64,000 bases of DNA from Bog-532 sp963830385 (GCA_963830385.1 CAWHMD010000009.1:744001-808000), one strand, 5' to 3'. Positions 43,154 through 53,960 are shown, counted from the first letter of the stretch. A program made the numbers and translations. The notes: a model not told the origin generated them from the sequence alone.

Positions 43154-45004
43154 ATGAGAGCTTTGCCCAAACGTTACGCCGTGCTGGCGATGGCGGGTAT
43201 AGCCGCCATGAGCATCGCAGCGTGCGGGGGGTCATCGTCAAGCTCGGGGAATTCGTCGTCGAGTTCGGGGAAGCCGGTCTACGGCGGGACGCTGCACGTC
43301 GTCGCGGCCAGCGGTCCTGACCACATCGACACGGTCCCGGCGTACTACACCGCGGACTATGAACTTGAGAAGGCGTACACCCGGCAGCTCCTGTCCTACC
43401 CGACAGTCGATGCCACCAGCACCAGCAGTGCGGGCTGGCAGAAGGACGTCACACCGGAGGCTGACGCGGCGACCGTGGTGCCGAGCACGTCCAACGGCGG
43501 CATCACCAACGGCGGCAAGACCTACACCTTCCACATCAAGCAGGGCGTGGACTGGGACTCGACCCCGGCCCGCCAGGTCACCGCGGACGACTTCATCCGC
43601 GAGTTCAAGGCCTTCTTCAACCCGGTCAGCCCGGTGGGTAACCCCAGCTACTACGAGAGCACGATCGCCGGCCTGACCGCCTACTCGAACGCCGAGACCG
43701 CGTACTTCTCGAGCAAGGCGCACGCGCCGACCGCGACCAACATCGCGAACTTCCAGAACTCGCACAACATCTCTGGGCTGTCCGCGCCGAACGCCTCCAC
43801 GCTGCAGATCAACCTGACCGCACCGGCCAGCGACTTCCTGTACATGATGGCGATGCCGTTCGCCTCGGCCCGGCCGGTCGAGTACGACAAGTACGCGCCG
43901 AACAGCCTGCAGCTCGACCAGAACACGCTGTCGGACGGCCCGTACAAGATCACCTCGTACCAGCCCGGCAAGTCGATCACGCTGGCCAAGAACCCGGCCT
44001 GGAAGGCCTCGACCGACTCGCTGCGCAAGGCCTACGTCAGCAGCATCGTGGTCACCGAGGGCGTCACCTCCGCGGCCACCCAGCTGGCCGACATGCAGGC
44101 CGGCACCCAGGACCTGCCGAACGACACCCCGCTGAACCCGCCGTCGATCCCCGGCCTGCTCAGCAGCAAGCCGGCCAACTTCAAGATCTACCCGTGGTCC
44201 AGCACCCAGCCGTACCTGATCTTCAACCTGCAGAGCCCCGACGGCAACAACGCGATGAAGAAGCTGCAGGTGCGCCAGGCGGTCGAGTTCGGCCTGGACA
44301 AGTCGGCCGTGGTCAAGGCCTACGGTGGCCCGCAGGTCGCCCAGATCATCAACACGGTCATCCCGCCGGGCAACGCCGGTTACAAGAACACGAACCTCTA
44401 CCCGGACAACGCCGGGCAGGGCAACGTGGCCGAGTGCAAGAGCACGCTGACCAAGGCCGGTTACCCGAACGGCGTGTCGCTGAGCTTCGAGTACCAGAAC
44501 GACTCGTCCAACACCCGCGCCTTCACGGCCATCCAGGCCAGCCTGAAGAACTGCGGCATCACGCTGTCCGGCAAGCCCGAGCCGGGCTCGAGCTTCTTCA
44601 CCGACATCGGCAACGCCCCGTCCAACAACAAGTCCGGCACCTGGGACATGGCCATGCCGGCCTGGATCCCCGACTGGTTCGGCAACAACGGCCGCACCGT
44701 CATCCAGGCGCTCTTCCAGGGCCCGAACTGCGTGGTCAACACCGTCAACTACGGTTGCTACAACAACTCGACGGTGAACTCGCTGATCACCAAGGCCGAG
44801 GCGGCGACCGACGTCACCAGCGCCGGTACCTACTGGCAGCAGGCCGACCACCAGATCATGTCGGACGCGGCCATGGTGCCGATCGCCAGCCAGAACTTCC
44901 CGCTGTACGCCAGCACCCGGGTGAAGCAGGCCGGTGCACCGACCGCGATCTTCTCGCCGACCATCGGTGACCCGGACCTGACGAACGTCTGGCTGTCCAA
45001 GTAA
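43154..45004 (+). CDS. Peptide ABC transporter substrate-binding lipoprotein (cassette 2)
   Basis: 616 residues, family 5 binding protein. Lipobox ends at Cys24 (SIAAC), then a Ser-rich linker and TLHVVAASGPDHID. GGKTYTFHIKQGVDWDSTPARQVTADDF and LQVRQAVEFGLDKSAVV mark the family; it shares STPARQVTA-like and NPAWKAS segments with the cassette 1 protein. ATG 43154 is preferred over ATG 43148 because GGAG is 7 nt upstream. It would bind peptides or related ligands outside the membrane. Confidence 0.88.
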   Translation: MRALPKRYAVLAMAGIAAMSIAACGGSSSSSGNSSSSSGKPVYGGTLHVVAASGPDHIDTVPAYYTADYELEKAYTRQLLSYPTVDATSTSSAGWQKDVTPEADAATVVPSTSNGGITNGGKTYTFHIKQGVDWDSTPARQVTADDFIREFKAFFNPVSPVGNPSYYESTIAGLTAYSNAETAYFSSKAHAPTATNIANFQNSHNISGLSAPNASTLQINLTAPASDFLYMMAMPFASARPVEYDKYAPNSLQLDQNTLSDGPYKITSYQPGKSITLAKNPAWKASTDSLRKAYVSSIVVTEGVTSAATQLADMQAGTQDLPNDTPLNPPSIPGLLSSKPANFKIYPWSSTQPYLIFNLQSPDGNNAMKKLQVRQAVEFGLDKSAVVKAYGGPQVAQIINTVIPPGNAGYKNTNLYPDNAGQGNVAECKSTLTKAGYPNGVSLSFEYQNDSSNTRAFTAIQASLKNCGITLSGKPEPGSSFFTDIGNAPSNNKSGTWDMAMPAWIPDWFGNNGRTVIQALFQGPNCVVNTVNYGCYNNSTVNSLITKAEAATDVTSAGTYWQQADHQIMSDAAMVPIASQNFPLYASTRVKQAGAPTAIFSPTIGDPDLTNVWLSK

Positions 45005-45024
45005 CTAGAGGTCTGAAGTAGGAG

Positions 45025-45055
45025 CCGGCCGGGTGCGCACGTCGTACCCGGCCGG
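45025..45055 (+). terminator. Intercistronic hairpin after binding-protein gene 2
   Basis: CCGGCCGGGT and ACCCGGCCGG pair with an 11-nt loop; extra G-U and A-U pairs lengthen it. The same place in cassette 1 also holds a hairpin. Confidence 0.6.
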
Positions 45056-45180
45056 TTCTACGATGGCCGCCAGTGCCACGGACCTGGAACCTTAACGTGG
45101 CCAAAACAGTTGTGTAGTGCGACGCTTAGCGTGTGCGGGCCGGTAGCCCCCGGTCCGCCACGGGCGGCGGGAGGAATGCA

Positions 45181-46271
45181 GTGACCCTGCTCGAAGTAAA
45201 GGACCTGAAAGTCAGCTTCCCCACCGCTGACGGTGTGGTCCAGGCTGTCCGGGGGGTGTCGTTCACCGTCGACGCCGGCCGGACGCTCGGAATCGTGGGT
45301 GAGTCAGGCAGCGGCAAGAGCGTCATGACCCAGACGCTGCTGGGCCTGACGCCCGGGGGTGAGATCACCGGCAACGCCCTTTTTGACGGCGTTGACCTGC
45401 TGACGCTGGGCGAAGACGAGATGCGCAAGGTACGTGGCGCGCAGATCTCGGTCATCTTCCAGGACCCGCTGACCAGCATGCACCCGCTGTACAAGGTGGG
45501 CTGGCAGATCGCGGAGCTCATCCGCGCCCACGACAAGTCGGTCAGCAAACGCGAGGCGCACGAACGCGCCGTCGACCTGCTGCGCCGGGTCGGGATCCCG
45601 CGCCCGGAGACCCGGGTGAACGACTACCCGCACCAGTTCTCCGGCGGTATGCGCCAGCGCGCCATCATCGCCATGGCGCTGGCCCTGTCACCCAAGCTGA
45701 TCATCGCCGACGAGCCCACCACCGCGCTCGACGCGACCGTGCAGGCGCAGATCCTGGACTTGCTGCTGGAACTGCAGCGGGAGTCCGACACCGCGCTCAT
45801 CATGATCACCCACGACATGGGCGTGGTCGCCGACATCGCCGACGACGTGATGGTCATGTACGCGGGCCGCGCGGCCGAGCGGGCCGGCAAGGACGACATC
45901 TTCTACAGGCCGCACCACCCTTACACCAAGGGCCTGCTGGAATCCATCCCGAACAGCTCGGCCGGTGGTGACCGGCTGAAGCCGATCACTGGGCAGCCGC
46001 CCAGCCTGATCCGGCTGCCGTCCGGCTGCAAGTTCCACCCTCGCTGCGGGTACGTGATGGACCGCTGCCTGAGCGACGAGCCCAGCCTGCGGCCGGTCGG
46101 TGACGATGGCTACCACGTCTCCGCCTGCTGGCTGCCCACGGCCGCGGCCGGCCTGTCCGAACAGGCCGAGGAGATCCGGAAGAAGACGGTCCGCGCCGAG
46201 CGGTCCGAGGCGGCCGAGCAGATCGCCGAGGAGATCGCGGCGGCGCCAGAGTCCGAGGGGAGCGTGATCTG

Positions 46272-46272
<1 letters not shown>
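45181..46272 (+). CDS. Peptide ABC transporter ATPase, OppD/DppD type (cassette 2)
   Basis: 363 residues. Walker A GESGSGKSVMTQ, Q-loop IFQDPLTSMHPLYKVG, signature FSGGMRQRAIIAMAL, Walker B LIIADEPTTALDAT, H-loop ITHDMGVVADI; C-terminal CKFHPRCGYVMDRC. Closely similar to the cassette 1 ATPase. GTG 45181 has GGGAGG seven bases upstream. One-base overlap with the next gene (TGATG). Confidence 0.92.
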
Positions 46273-47395
<1,123 letters not shown>

Positions 47396-47399
<4 letters not shown>

Positions 47400-48436
47400 G
47401 CATCACCGAGCTCGAGTTCGAGGCGTCCGCGGCCGAGTCCGCGCCCGAGCAGGCGATCGAGGGCCGCAGCCAGTGGCAGCTGACCTGGCGGCGGCTCAGC
47501 CACGACAAGGTGGCCGTGGTGTCCCTGATCATCATCTTGATCATGGTTGTGCTGGCCATCGCCGCCCCCGCGTTCGCCGCGCTGACCGGTCACCCGCCCA
47601 ACGCGGCCTACCCGAACAGCGGTGAGAACGCGGCCGGCCTGCCGGTCGGCCCGGGCACCCACGGGTTCTGGCTCGGCACCGACGGCACCGGCCGGGACCT
47701 GCTCGTCCGCATCTTGTACGGCGCCCGGATCTCGCTGTTCGTCGGCGTGCTGACCACGGTCATCGCCTCGGTCGCGGGCGTCACCGTCGGCATGGTGGCC
47801 GGCTACTTCGGCGGCGTGATCGACACGGTGCTGTCCCGCTTCGTGGACGCCGTGCTCGCCTTCCCCTACGTGGTCCTGGCGCTGGCCCTGGCCGTGGTGC
47901 TCGGCCCCAGCCTGCCGGTGATCATCGGCGTGATCTCGTTCTTCTCCTGGGCCGGCATCTCCCGGATCGTCCGCGGCCAGACCTTGTCCATCAAGGAGAA
48001 GGAATACATCGAAGCGGCCCGCTCGCTCGGGGCGGGCCCGTTCCGCATCATGTTCGTGCACGTCCTGCCGAACCTGCTCGCCCCCGTCCTGGTGCTGGCC
48101 ACGCTGTACATCCCGCAGGCCATCATCTTCGAGGCCACCCTGTCCTACCTGGGCCTGGGCATCCAGCAGCCCACCCCCAGCTGGGGCAACATCCTCGGCG
48201 ACGCGCAGAACTTCTACCAGCAGGCCTGGTGGTACGTGGTCTTCCCGGCCGCCGCGCTGCTGATCACGACGCTCGCGTTCAACCTGCTCGGCGACGGCAT
48301 CCGGGACGCGATGGATCCGCGGACCGAACGGATCTTCGCCGCCTCCCGCGCCCGCAAGACGGCGCGGTCCCGGCGCAAGGCCGGCCCTTCCGGCCAGGGT
48401 GACCTGCCCGCTGCTTCCGCCCCCGGTGAGGCCTGA
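47396..48436 (+). CDS. Peptide ABC transporter permease, OppC/DppC type (cassette 2)
   Basis: 346 residues with six helices. Signature WLGTDGTGRDLLVRILYGARIS and coupling loop EKEYIEAARSLGAGPFRIMF. A 30-residue basic tail (ARKTARSRRKAG) extends beyond the cassette 1 homologue. GTG start within the upstream stop. Confidence 0.92.
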
Positions 48437-48441
48437 CTGAC

Positions 48442-49407
48442 ATGGCAATCGCACGCTTTCTCGTCCGCCGGATCCTGACCGGCATCGTGGTGCTGTGGCT
48501 GGTCTCCACCGCGGCCTTCTTCCTGTTCTTCGCCCGCCCGGTGAACACCGTGGCCCACCAGCTGGCCGGCCGCGCCGCCACCCCGCAGGTGATCAACGAG
48601 GTCATCACCAACCTGGGCCTGAACCAGCCGATCATGGTCCAGTACTGGCACTTCCTCGACCACCTGCTGCACTTCAACCTGGGCTACTCGTTCTACACCC
48701 AGCAGTCGGTGAACCAGATGCTCAAGCAGGACCTGCCACCGACTGCCTCGCTCGTGCTCGGCGGCCTGGTGCTGTGGCTGGCCGCCGGGCTTACCGTCGG
48801 GATCATCAGCGCCACCCGGGCCCGCAGCCTGTTCGACCGGTTCTCCGCGGTCGCGGTGCTGATCGGCATCTCGCTGCCCACGTTCGTGATCGGCCAGCTG
48901 CTGCTGCTGATCGTCTTCGTGCCGCTCAACCAGCACGGCTTCCACTGGATCCAGGACCAGTACGCGGGCCCCTCGACTGGCATCGGCAACTGGATCGGCC
49001 ACCTGATCCTGCCCTGGATCACGCTCGCCGCCGTCCAGGCCGCCATCTACACCCGGCTGACCCGCGGCCAGCTGCTCGACGTCCTCGGTGAGGACTACAT
49101 GCGGATGGCCCGCGCCAAGGGCCTGTCCGAACACCGGGTGATCTTCCGCCACGGCGTCCGCGCCGCCCTCACCCCGGTCGTCTCCCAGCTCGGCGTCGAC
49201 GTCGGCCAGCTCCTCGGCGGTGTCATCGTCGTCGAATCGGTCTTCGGCCTCAACGGCCTCGGCCAGGTCTCCGTCCAGGCCATCGACACCGACAACCTGC
49301 CGGTCATCATCGGCTTCGTCGTCCTGGCCGCCGCCTTCGTGGTCGTCGCCAACATCATCGTCGACCTGAGCTACGCCCTCCTGGACCCCAGAGTCCGCAT
49401 CGCGTAG
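48442..49407 (+). CDS. Peptide ABC transporter permease, OppB/DppB type (cassette 2)
   Basis: 321 residues, the same length as the cassette 1 homologue. First helix MAIARFLVRRILTGIVVLWL; coupling loop GEDYMRMARAKGLSEHRVIF; end ALLDPRVRIA. Final gene of cassette 2, followed by a GC-rich stem-loop 26 nt after the stop. Confidence 0.92.
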   Translation: MAIARFLVRRILTGIVVLWLVSTAAFFLFFARPVNTVAHQLAGRAATPQVINEVITNLGLNQPIMVQYWHFLDHLLHFNLGYSFYTQQSVNQMLKQDLPPTASLVLGGLVLWLAAGLTVGIISATRARSLFDRFSAVAVLIGISLPTFVIGQLLLLIVFVPLNQHGFHWIQDQYAGPSTGIGNWIGHLILPWITLAAVQAAIYTRLTRGQLLDVLGEDYMRMARAKGLSEHRVIFRHGVRAALTPVVSQLGVDVGQLLGGVIVVESVFGLNGLGQVSVQAIDTDNLPVIIGFVVLAAAFVVVANIIVDLSYALLDPRVRIA

Positions 49408-49433
49408 CCAGCCACCCCCAGCTCAACTCCCGC

Positions 49434-49463
49434 AGCGCCGGGCGCCCCACCGCGCCCGGCGCT
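49434..49463 (+). terminator. 12-bp GC-rich hairpin after peptide cassette 2
   Basis: AGCGCCGGGCGC and GCGCCCGGCGCT are perfect arms with a 6-nt loop, ending near the transporter stop and facing the convergent PH-domain gene. No T-run. Confidence 0.65.
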
Positions 49464-49639
49464 CGCGTTGCCCCGGCACTCGTCACCAGCCACAAAAAAC
49501 AGACGGACCCCGAGCGCCAACCCGCCGGCGCCGCCCGGATACCCCCCGGCCCGGCTGCCTTTTCCATGGAAAAACCTGACGGATGGGCCGAGCCGGGTCA
49601 TCACTCAGCCCCGGGTCACATCAGGCTCGGCCTGCGGAC

Positions 49640-50461
49640 TCAGACCAGGATGACGATTACCAGGGCGACGGCCGGCGCGACCATGCCCGCGATCGACAGC
49701 CAGGCCCAGCGGCTGGTCACCCCAGCCCCCGACGTCCCAGCCACCGTCGAGTCTCCAGCCGCCCCGGAAGTCCCAGCCATCCCGGAAGTCCCAGCCATCC
49801 CGGGAGACCCGTCCGCCCCGGGAGACCCGTCCGCCCCGGGCTCCCCAGACTTCCCCGCGGCCTTGGCGGCCCGGGCGCTGGCGGCCTGCTCGGTGCGAAT
49901 GCGCTGCTCGATGCGATGGGCCATGACGACCACCGCGGGCTGGGACATCAGCCGCCGAGCCTCGTCCGGGAGGCGGTTGGTGGCCGGGGTCTTGGCCGTA
50001 TAGCTCTGGGCCCGCTGGGTGAAGTTGCGCTTGACCCGGGCGGTGGCGAACAGCGCCCAGCTCTCGATGACCCGGCGCGGTCCGGTGCCGGCGTCACCCG
50101 CGGGCCCGCACGAGAAACGCACCCAGTCGCGGATGTCGACCTCGCGGATCGAGGACCACGGCAGGTGGAAGGTCCGGACCGGGTTGACCACGGTCAGCCC
50201 GCCGGCATCGGCGATGACCCGGGGGCGGAGCCCGCAGGCGTAGGCGACACCGGTGATCGTGAGCACGACCAAACCGACCACCAGCGCGAAACGGGGCGTG
50301 GCCTGCAGGGCCAGGTCGACGACGTTGAGCGCGGCGAACGCCAGCCAGATCCAGAAGATCACCACCGGCGCGTTCAGCCGGAAAACCTCACGCTCGCCCG
50401 TCGCCTCGGCCGTACCTCCGGGGGCCGGGCGGATCATCGGCTTCGGGGTCGGGGACGCCAT
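49640..50461 (-). CDS. PH-domain (bPH2-like) membrane protein with collagen-like tail
   Basis: 273 residues. Two helices near residues 32-48 and 58-75 precede a PH-like domain (GLTVVNPVRTFHLPWSSIREVDI), then a Gly-rich GEPGADGSPGADGSPGMAG collagen-like stretch from 18-bp repeats, and a final membrane helix. Family members are actinobacterial and uncharacterised. TAAGCT lies 6 nt before the ATG, a leaderless pattern. Ten bases beyond the RecB-like gene. Confidence 0.75.
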   Translation of the reverse strand: MASPTPKPMIRPAPGGTAEATGEREVFRLNAPVVIFWIWLAFAALNVVDLALQATPRFALVVGLVVLTITGVAYACGLRPRVIADAGGLTVVNPVRTFHLPWSSIREVDIRDWVRFSCGPAGDAGTGPRRVIESWALFATARVKRNFTQRAQSYTAKTPATNRLPDEARRLMSQPAVVVMAHRIEQRIRTEQAASARAAKAAGKSGEPGADGSPGADGSPGMAGTSGMAGTSGAAGDSTVAGTSGAGVTSRWAWLSIAGMVAPAVALVIVILV

Positions 50462-50470
50462 GGCCTGAGC

Positions 50471-51400
50471 TTAAGCGTTCTCCCCGGTGACGGCATCCTC
50501 GGTGGCCGCGATGGCCGCGTCCAGCTCCTGGGGGGCCGGCAGCGGCGGCGGGGTGCCGCCGAACTCGGGGCACAGCGCCTTGTGCGCGCACCAGTCACAC
50601 AGCCGGCCCGGCCGCGGCCGCCAGTCGCCGGCCTCCCGGGCCCGCTCGATGGCCGCCCACAGCGCCATCACCTTGCGCTCGGTCGCCCGCAGGTCGGCCT
50701 CGTCGGGCGCGTACCTGACCACCTGGCCGTCGCCCAGGTACATCAGCTGCAGCAGCCGGGGGATGGTGCCGCGTGCCCGCCACAGCACCAGCGCGTAGAA
50801 CTTCATCTGGAACAGAGCCCGCGCCTCGAAGTCGGGCGGCGGCGCCTTGCCGGTCTTGTAGTCCACCACCCGGATGTCGCCGGCCGGGGCGACGTCCAGC
50901 CGGTCGATGTAGCCGCGCAGCCGCAGCCCCGAGTCCAGCAGCGCCTCCACGTACAGCTCGCGGTCGGCGGGCTCCAGGCGGCGCGGATCCTCCAGCCGGA
51001 AGTAGCTGTCGACCGCCGCGCCGGCGTCCTTGAGCCAGGTCTGAAGCTCCTCGGGGCCGTCGAACAGCGTGGTCAGCTCGGGCTCGGCCGCGGCCAGCCG
51101 CTCCCACTCCGGCAGCACCAGGGCGTGCGCGGCGTCCGGCGTCCGCTCGGCCCGGGGATGGTCGAACAGGCGCTCCAGCACCGCGTGCACCAGCGTGCCG
51201 CGGGCGGCGGCCGGGCTGGGCGGCTCGGGCAGCTTGTCGATGACCCGGAACCGGTACAGCAGCGGGCAGGTCATGAAGTCGGCCGCCCGCGACGGGGACA
51301 GGGCGGGACCTCGCGGCCGCTCCTTTTCCGCGGTGCTTTCCCCGGTGGGGGCCGGAGCCGGGCCGGGTACGGTGGCTTCCGGCGCGGCGGTGTCTTCCAT
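50471..51400 (-). CDS. RecB-family PD-(D/E)xK exonuclease with Fe-S cluster motif
   Basis: 309 residues. The nuclease core is FMTCPLLYRFRVIDKLPEP near residue 45, RGTLVHAVLERLF, and the active-site segments LRGYIDRLDV and VVDYKTGKAP. Cysteine 45 region with CDWCAHKALCPEF near the end would bind an iron-sulfur cluster, as in AddB/Cas4-type nucleases. No CRISPR genes are nearby, so a repair role is likelier. TAGGGT is 6 nt before the ATG. Confidence 0.85.
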   Translation of the reverse strand: MEDTAAPEATVPGPAPAPTGESTAEKERPRGPALSPSRAADFMTCPLLYRFRVIDKLPEPPSPAAARGTLVHAVLERLFDHPRAERTPDAAHALVLPEWERLAAAEPELTTLFDGPEELQTWLKDAGAAVDSYFRLEDPRRLEPADRELYVEALLDSGLRLRGYIDRLDVAPAGDIRVVDYKTGKAPPPDFEARALFQMKFYALVLWRARGTIPRLLQLMYLGDGQVVRYAPDEADLRATERKVMALWAAIERAREAGDWRPRPGRLCDWCAHKALCPEFGGTPPPLPAPQELDAAIAATEDAVTGENA

Positions 51401-51502
51401 GCTTCGACCCTAGGGGAGAGGGCTGACAGTATGGCCGATTTCGCGCTGAAGGCGGACGGAGGAACGGCCCCGGCGGTCGCCTGGGCACGTAGCATCGGTC
51501 AT

Positions 51503-52663
51503 GTGGCAGGCATGACGCCCGGTGATCGGCCCGGGGACCGTGAGCAGCGGCCCGCGCGGGTGTCCGCCTCCGGGATCATCGTTGCGCGCCCGTTCGGCAT
51601 CCCGGTCCAGGTCTCGCCCTACTGGTTCGTCATCGCGGGCGTGTTCATCGTGCTCTACGCCAACGACCTGGCGGGCACGCTCAGCGGCGGCATCCGGTAC
51701 GTGGTGGCCGCCGTGTTCGTGGTCCTGCTGTACGTCTCGGTGCTGATCCACGAGCTGAGCCACTCGGTGGTGGCCCGCGGTTACGGGCTGCCGGTCCGCC
51801 GCATCCTGCTCTACCCGCTGGGCGGGGTCTCCGAGATCGAGCTGGAGCCGCAGACCCCCGTCCGGGAGTTCACCGTGTCCGCGGCCGGGCCGTTCCTGTC
51901 GTTCGTGCTGGCCGCGATCTTCTTCGGCCTGGAGCACGTGGTCCCCGGGGGCAGCGTCGTCTGGATCATCATCCGCCAGGCGTGCTGGGCCAACATCGTG
52001 GTCGGGTTCTTCAACCTGCTGCCCGGCCTGCCGCTGGACGGCGGCCGGATGCTGCGCGCGGTGGTGTGGAAGCTCACCGGGCGGCCCGGCGCGGCCACCA
52101 TCACCGCCGCCTGGGCGGGCCGGGTGATCGCGGTCGCGCTGGTCGCCCTGCCGGTCTGCTGGACCCTGTCCCATGGCGAGAACTTCGACCTGACCAGCGT
52201 GATCTGGCTGGTGGCGATCGCCGCGTTCATGTGGATGGGGGCCGGTCAGGCGATCAAGGCCACCCGGGTGCGGGAACGGCTGCCCGGCATCCAGGCCCGT
52301 CGGCTGGCCCGCAAGGCCATCCCCATCCCGGCCGACCTGCCGCTGTCGGAGGCGGTCCGCCGGGCCGAGGAGACCAGCGCCCGGGCGCTGGTCGTGGTCG
52401 ACCACGACAACGCCCCGATCGCCATCGTCAGCGAGTCCGCGGTGATGGCCGTGCCGCCGCAGCGGCGGCCCTGGATCGAGGCGGGCACGCTCGCCCGCAA
52501 GCTCGGCCCGAGCCTGGTGCTGCCCGCCGACCTGTCCGGCATGGCGCTCCTGGACGCGGTGCGCAAGGCCCCCGCCAGCGAGTACCTGGTGGTGGAGCCG
52601 TCCGGCCAGGTCTATGGGGTGCTGGCCGCCAGCGACCTGGACGGCGCGTTCGCCGGTGTCTGA
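51503..52663 (+). CDS. Site-2 protease family (M50) metalloprotease with CBS domains
   Basis: 386 residues. The zinc site is VLIHELSHSVVARGYG (HExxH) and NLLPGLPLDGGRML supplies the Asp. About five membrane helices span residues 30-215, then two CBS motifs follow (IPIPADLPLSEAVRRAEETSARALVVVD; YLVVEPSGQVYGVLAASDLDG). It would cut transmembrane substrates in the membrane. GTG 51503 is chosen because TAGCAT is 7 nt upstream; ATG 51431 is an earlier alternative. Its TGA is in a 13-bp tandem repeat. Confidence 0.85.
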   Translation: MAGMTPGDRPGDREQRPARVSASGIIVARPFGIPVQVSPYWFVIAGVFIVLYANDLAGTLSGGIRYVVAAVFVVLLYVSVLIHELSHSVVARGYGLPVRRILLYPLGGVSEIELEPQTPVREFTVSAAGPFLSFVLAAIFFGLEHVVPGGSVVWIIIRQACWANIVVGFFNLLPGLPLDGGRMLRAVVWKLTGRPGAATITAAWAGRVIAVALVALPVCWTLSHGENFDLTSVIWLVAIAAFMWMGAGQAIKATRVRERLPGIQARRLARKAIPIPADLPLSEAVRRAEETSARALVVVDHDNAPIAIVSESAVMAVPPQRRPWIEAGTLARKLGPSLVLPADLSGMALLDAVRKAPASEYLVVEPSGQVYGVLAASDLDGAFAGV

Positions 52664-52699
52664 GTTGCTGGTCTGAGTTGCCGGTCTGGGTTGCCGGTC
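52661..52699 (+). repeat. Three tandem 13-bp repeats over the protease stop codon
   Basis: TGAGTTGCTGGTC, TGAGTTGCCGGTC and TGGGTTGCCGGTC run from the TGA stop through the gap before trmI. Slippage could add copies without changing the protein. Confidence 0.8.
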
Positions 52700-52719
52700 T
52701 GGGCCGATAGCCTGCGGGC

Positions 52720-53847
52720 ATGATTTCCACGCCCCGCGGCCCGTTCGAGGCCGGGGACCAGGTGCAGCTGACCGACCCCAAGGGCCGCCACCACCAGGTC
52801 GTGCTGACTCCCGGCAAGTCGTTCTTCACCCACCGCGGCTCGATCAGCCACGACCAGCTGATCGGCCAGGAGGACGGCAGCGTGGTGACCTCCTCGAGCG
52901 GCACGCCGTACGTGGCCCTGCGGCCCCTGCTGGCGGACTTCACGCTGGCCATGAAGCGCGGCGCGGCCGTCGTCTACCCCAAGGACGCGGCCCAGATCGT
53001 GGCCATGGCCGACGTCTTCCCCGGCGCCCGGGTCATCGAGGCCGGCGCCGGGTCGGGCGCGCTCACCTGCTGGCTGCTGCGCGCGGTGGGGGAGTCCGGG
53101 ACCGTGACCTCCTACGAGCGCCGCCCGGACTTCGCCGCCATCGCCCAGCGCAACGTGGAGACGTTCTACGGCGGCCCGCCCGCCAACTGGCGGCTCGTCA
53201 ACGGCGACTTCGGCGGCAAGGAGGACACCGACCCGGACCCCGCCGGCCTGGCCCCCGCCGGCCTGGCCCCCGCCGGACCGGACCCCGCCGGCCTGAGCCC
53301 CGCCCAACCGGACGCCGCCGGCCCGGGCCACGCCGACCCGCACACCGCTGACCTGAGCCCCGCCGACCCCACCAGCACCAGCGGCCTCACCAGCCCCGAG
53401 GGCCCTACCCAGACCCCCGCGCCCGCCGAGGCCCTTCCGCCCTCGGCGGAAAATTTCGTCCCGGTTAATTCTTCGGCGTCGGCCGGCCGCCCGGAGCGGG
53501 CCGACCGGGTCGTCCTGGACATGCTCGCACCCTGGGACAGCCTCGACGCGGCCACCCGCGCGCTGGTGCCCGGCGGGGTCATCTGCTGCTACGTCGCCAC
53601 CACCACCCAGCTGTCCCGCGTGGTCGAGGCGCTGCGGGCCGCCGGACGCTACGACGAGCCCGCAGCCTGGGAATCCATGGTCCGCGGGTGGCACGTGGAC
53701 GGGCTCGCGGTGCGGCCGGAACAGCGCATGATCGGGCACACCGGGTTCCTCGTCACCGCCCGGCGGCTGGCCGACGGAGTCACCCCGCCGCCGCGCCGCC
53801 GGCGTCCGGCCAAGGGTGCCCACCCCGAGGACGGCGACGCCCGTTAA
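52720..53847 (+). CDS. trmI: tRNA (adenine-N1)-methyltransferase TrmI with an inserted low-complexity segment
   Basis: 375 residues; it makes m1A at position 58 of tRNA from S-adenosylmethionine. The N-terminal FEAGDQVQLTDPKGRHHQVVL is the beta-barrel; motif I IEAGAGSGALTCWLL; SYERRPDFAAIAQRNVE follows; motif IV is VVLDMLAPWDSLDAA. Family members are about 280 residues; an Ala/Pro/Asp-rich insertion at about 169-258 (repeats of DPAGL and APAGL) explains the extra length. TAGCCT is 6 nt before the ATG. Confidence 0.88.
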   Translation: MISTPRGPFEAGDQVQLTDPKGRHHQVVLTPGKSFFTHRGSISHDQLIGQEDGSVVTSSSGTPYVALRPLLADFTLAMKRGAAVVYPKDAAQIVAMADVFPGARVIEAGAGSGALTCWLLRAVGESGTVTSYERRPDFAAIAQRNVETFYGGPPANWRLVNGDFGGKEDTDPDPAGLAPAGLAPAGPDPAGLSPAQPDAAGPGHADPHTADLSPADPTSTSGLTSPEGPTQTPAPAEALPPSAENFVPVNSSASAGRPERADRVVLDMLAPWDSLDAATRALVPGGVICCYVATTTQLSRVVEALRAAGRYDEPAAWESMVRGWHVDGLAVRPEQRMIGHTGFLVTARRLADGVTPPPRRRRPAKGAHPEDGDAR

Positions 53848-53960
53848 CACTAACGAAATGTGTCTAAACCGTAACGATGAGCCGCCTCGGCCGCTTCAGG
53901 TTTCCGGAGACGGGCATTAATCCACTAGCAAATGTGCTTGGCCTAACGCGGGCCATCAGG

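Noticed and set aside
49740..49860. Repeat-spacer array
   Set aside because: Units are head-to-tail, in frame and coding for Gly-x-x triplets; no spacers.
50471..51400. Cas4-like nuclease implying CRISPR-Cas
   Set aside because: The Fe-S and nuclease motifs are shared with RecB/AddB proteins, and no cas gene or repeat-spacer array was seen.
49583..51430. A long plus-strand frame continuous with the site-2 protease gene
   Set aside because: Its first 600 codons are the antisense of the PH-domain and RecB-like genes; only the last part has protease features.
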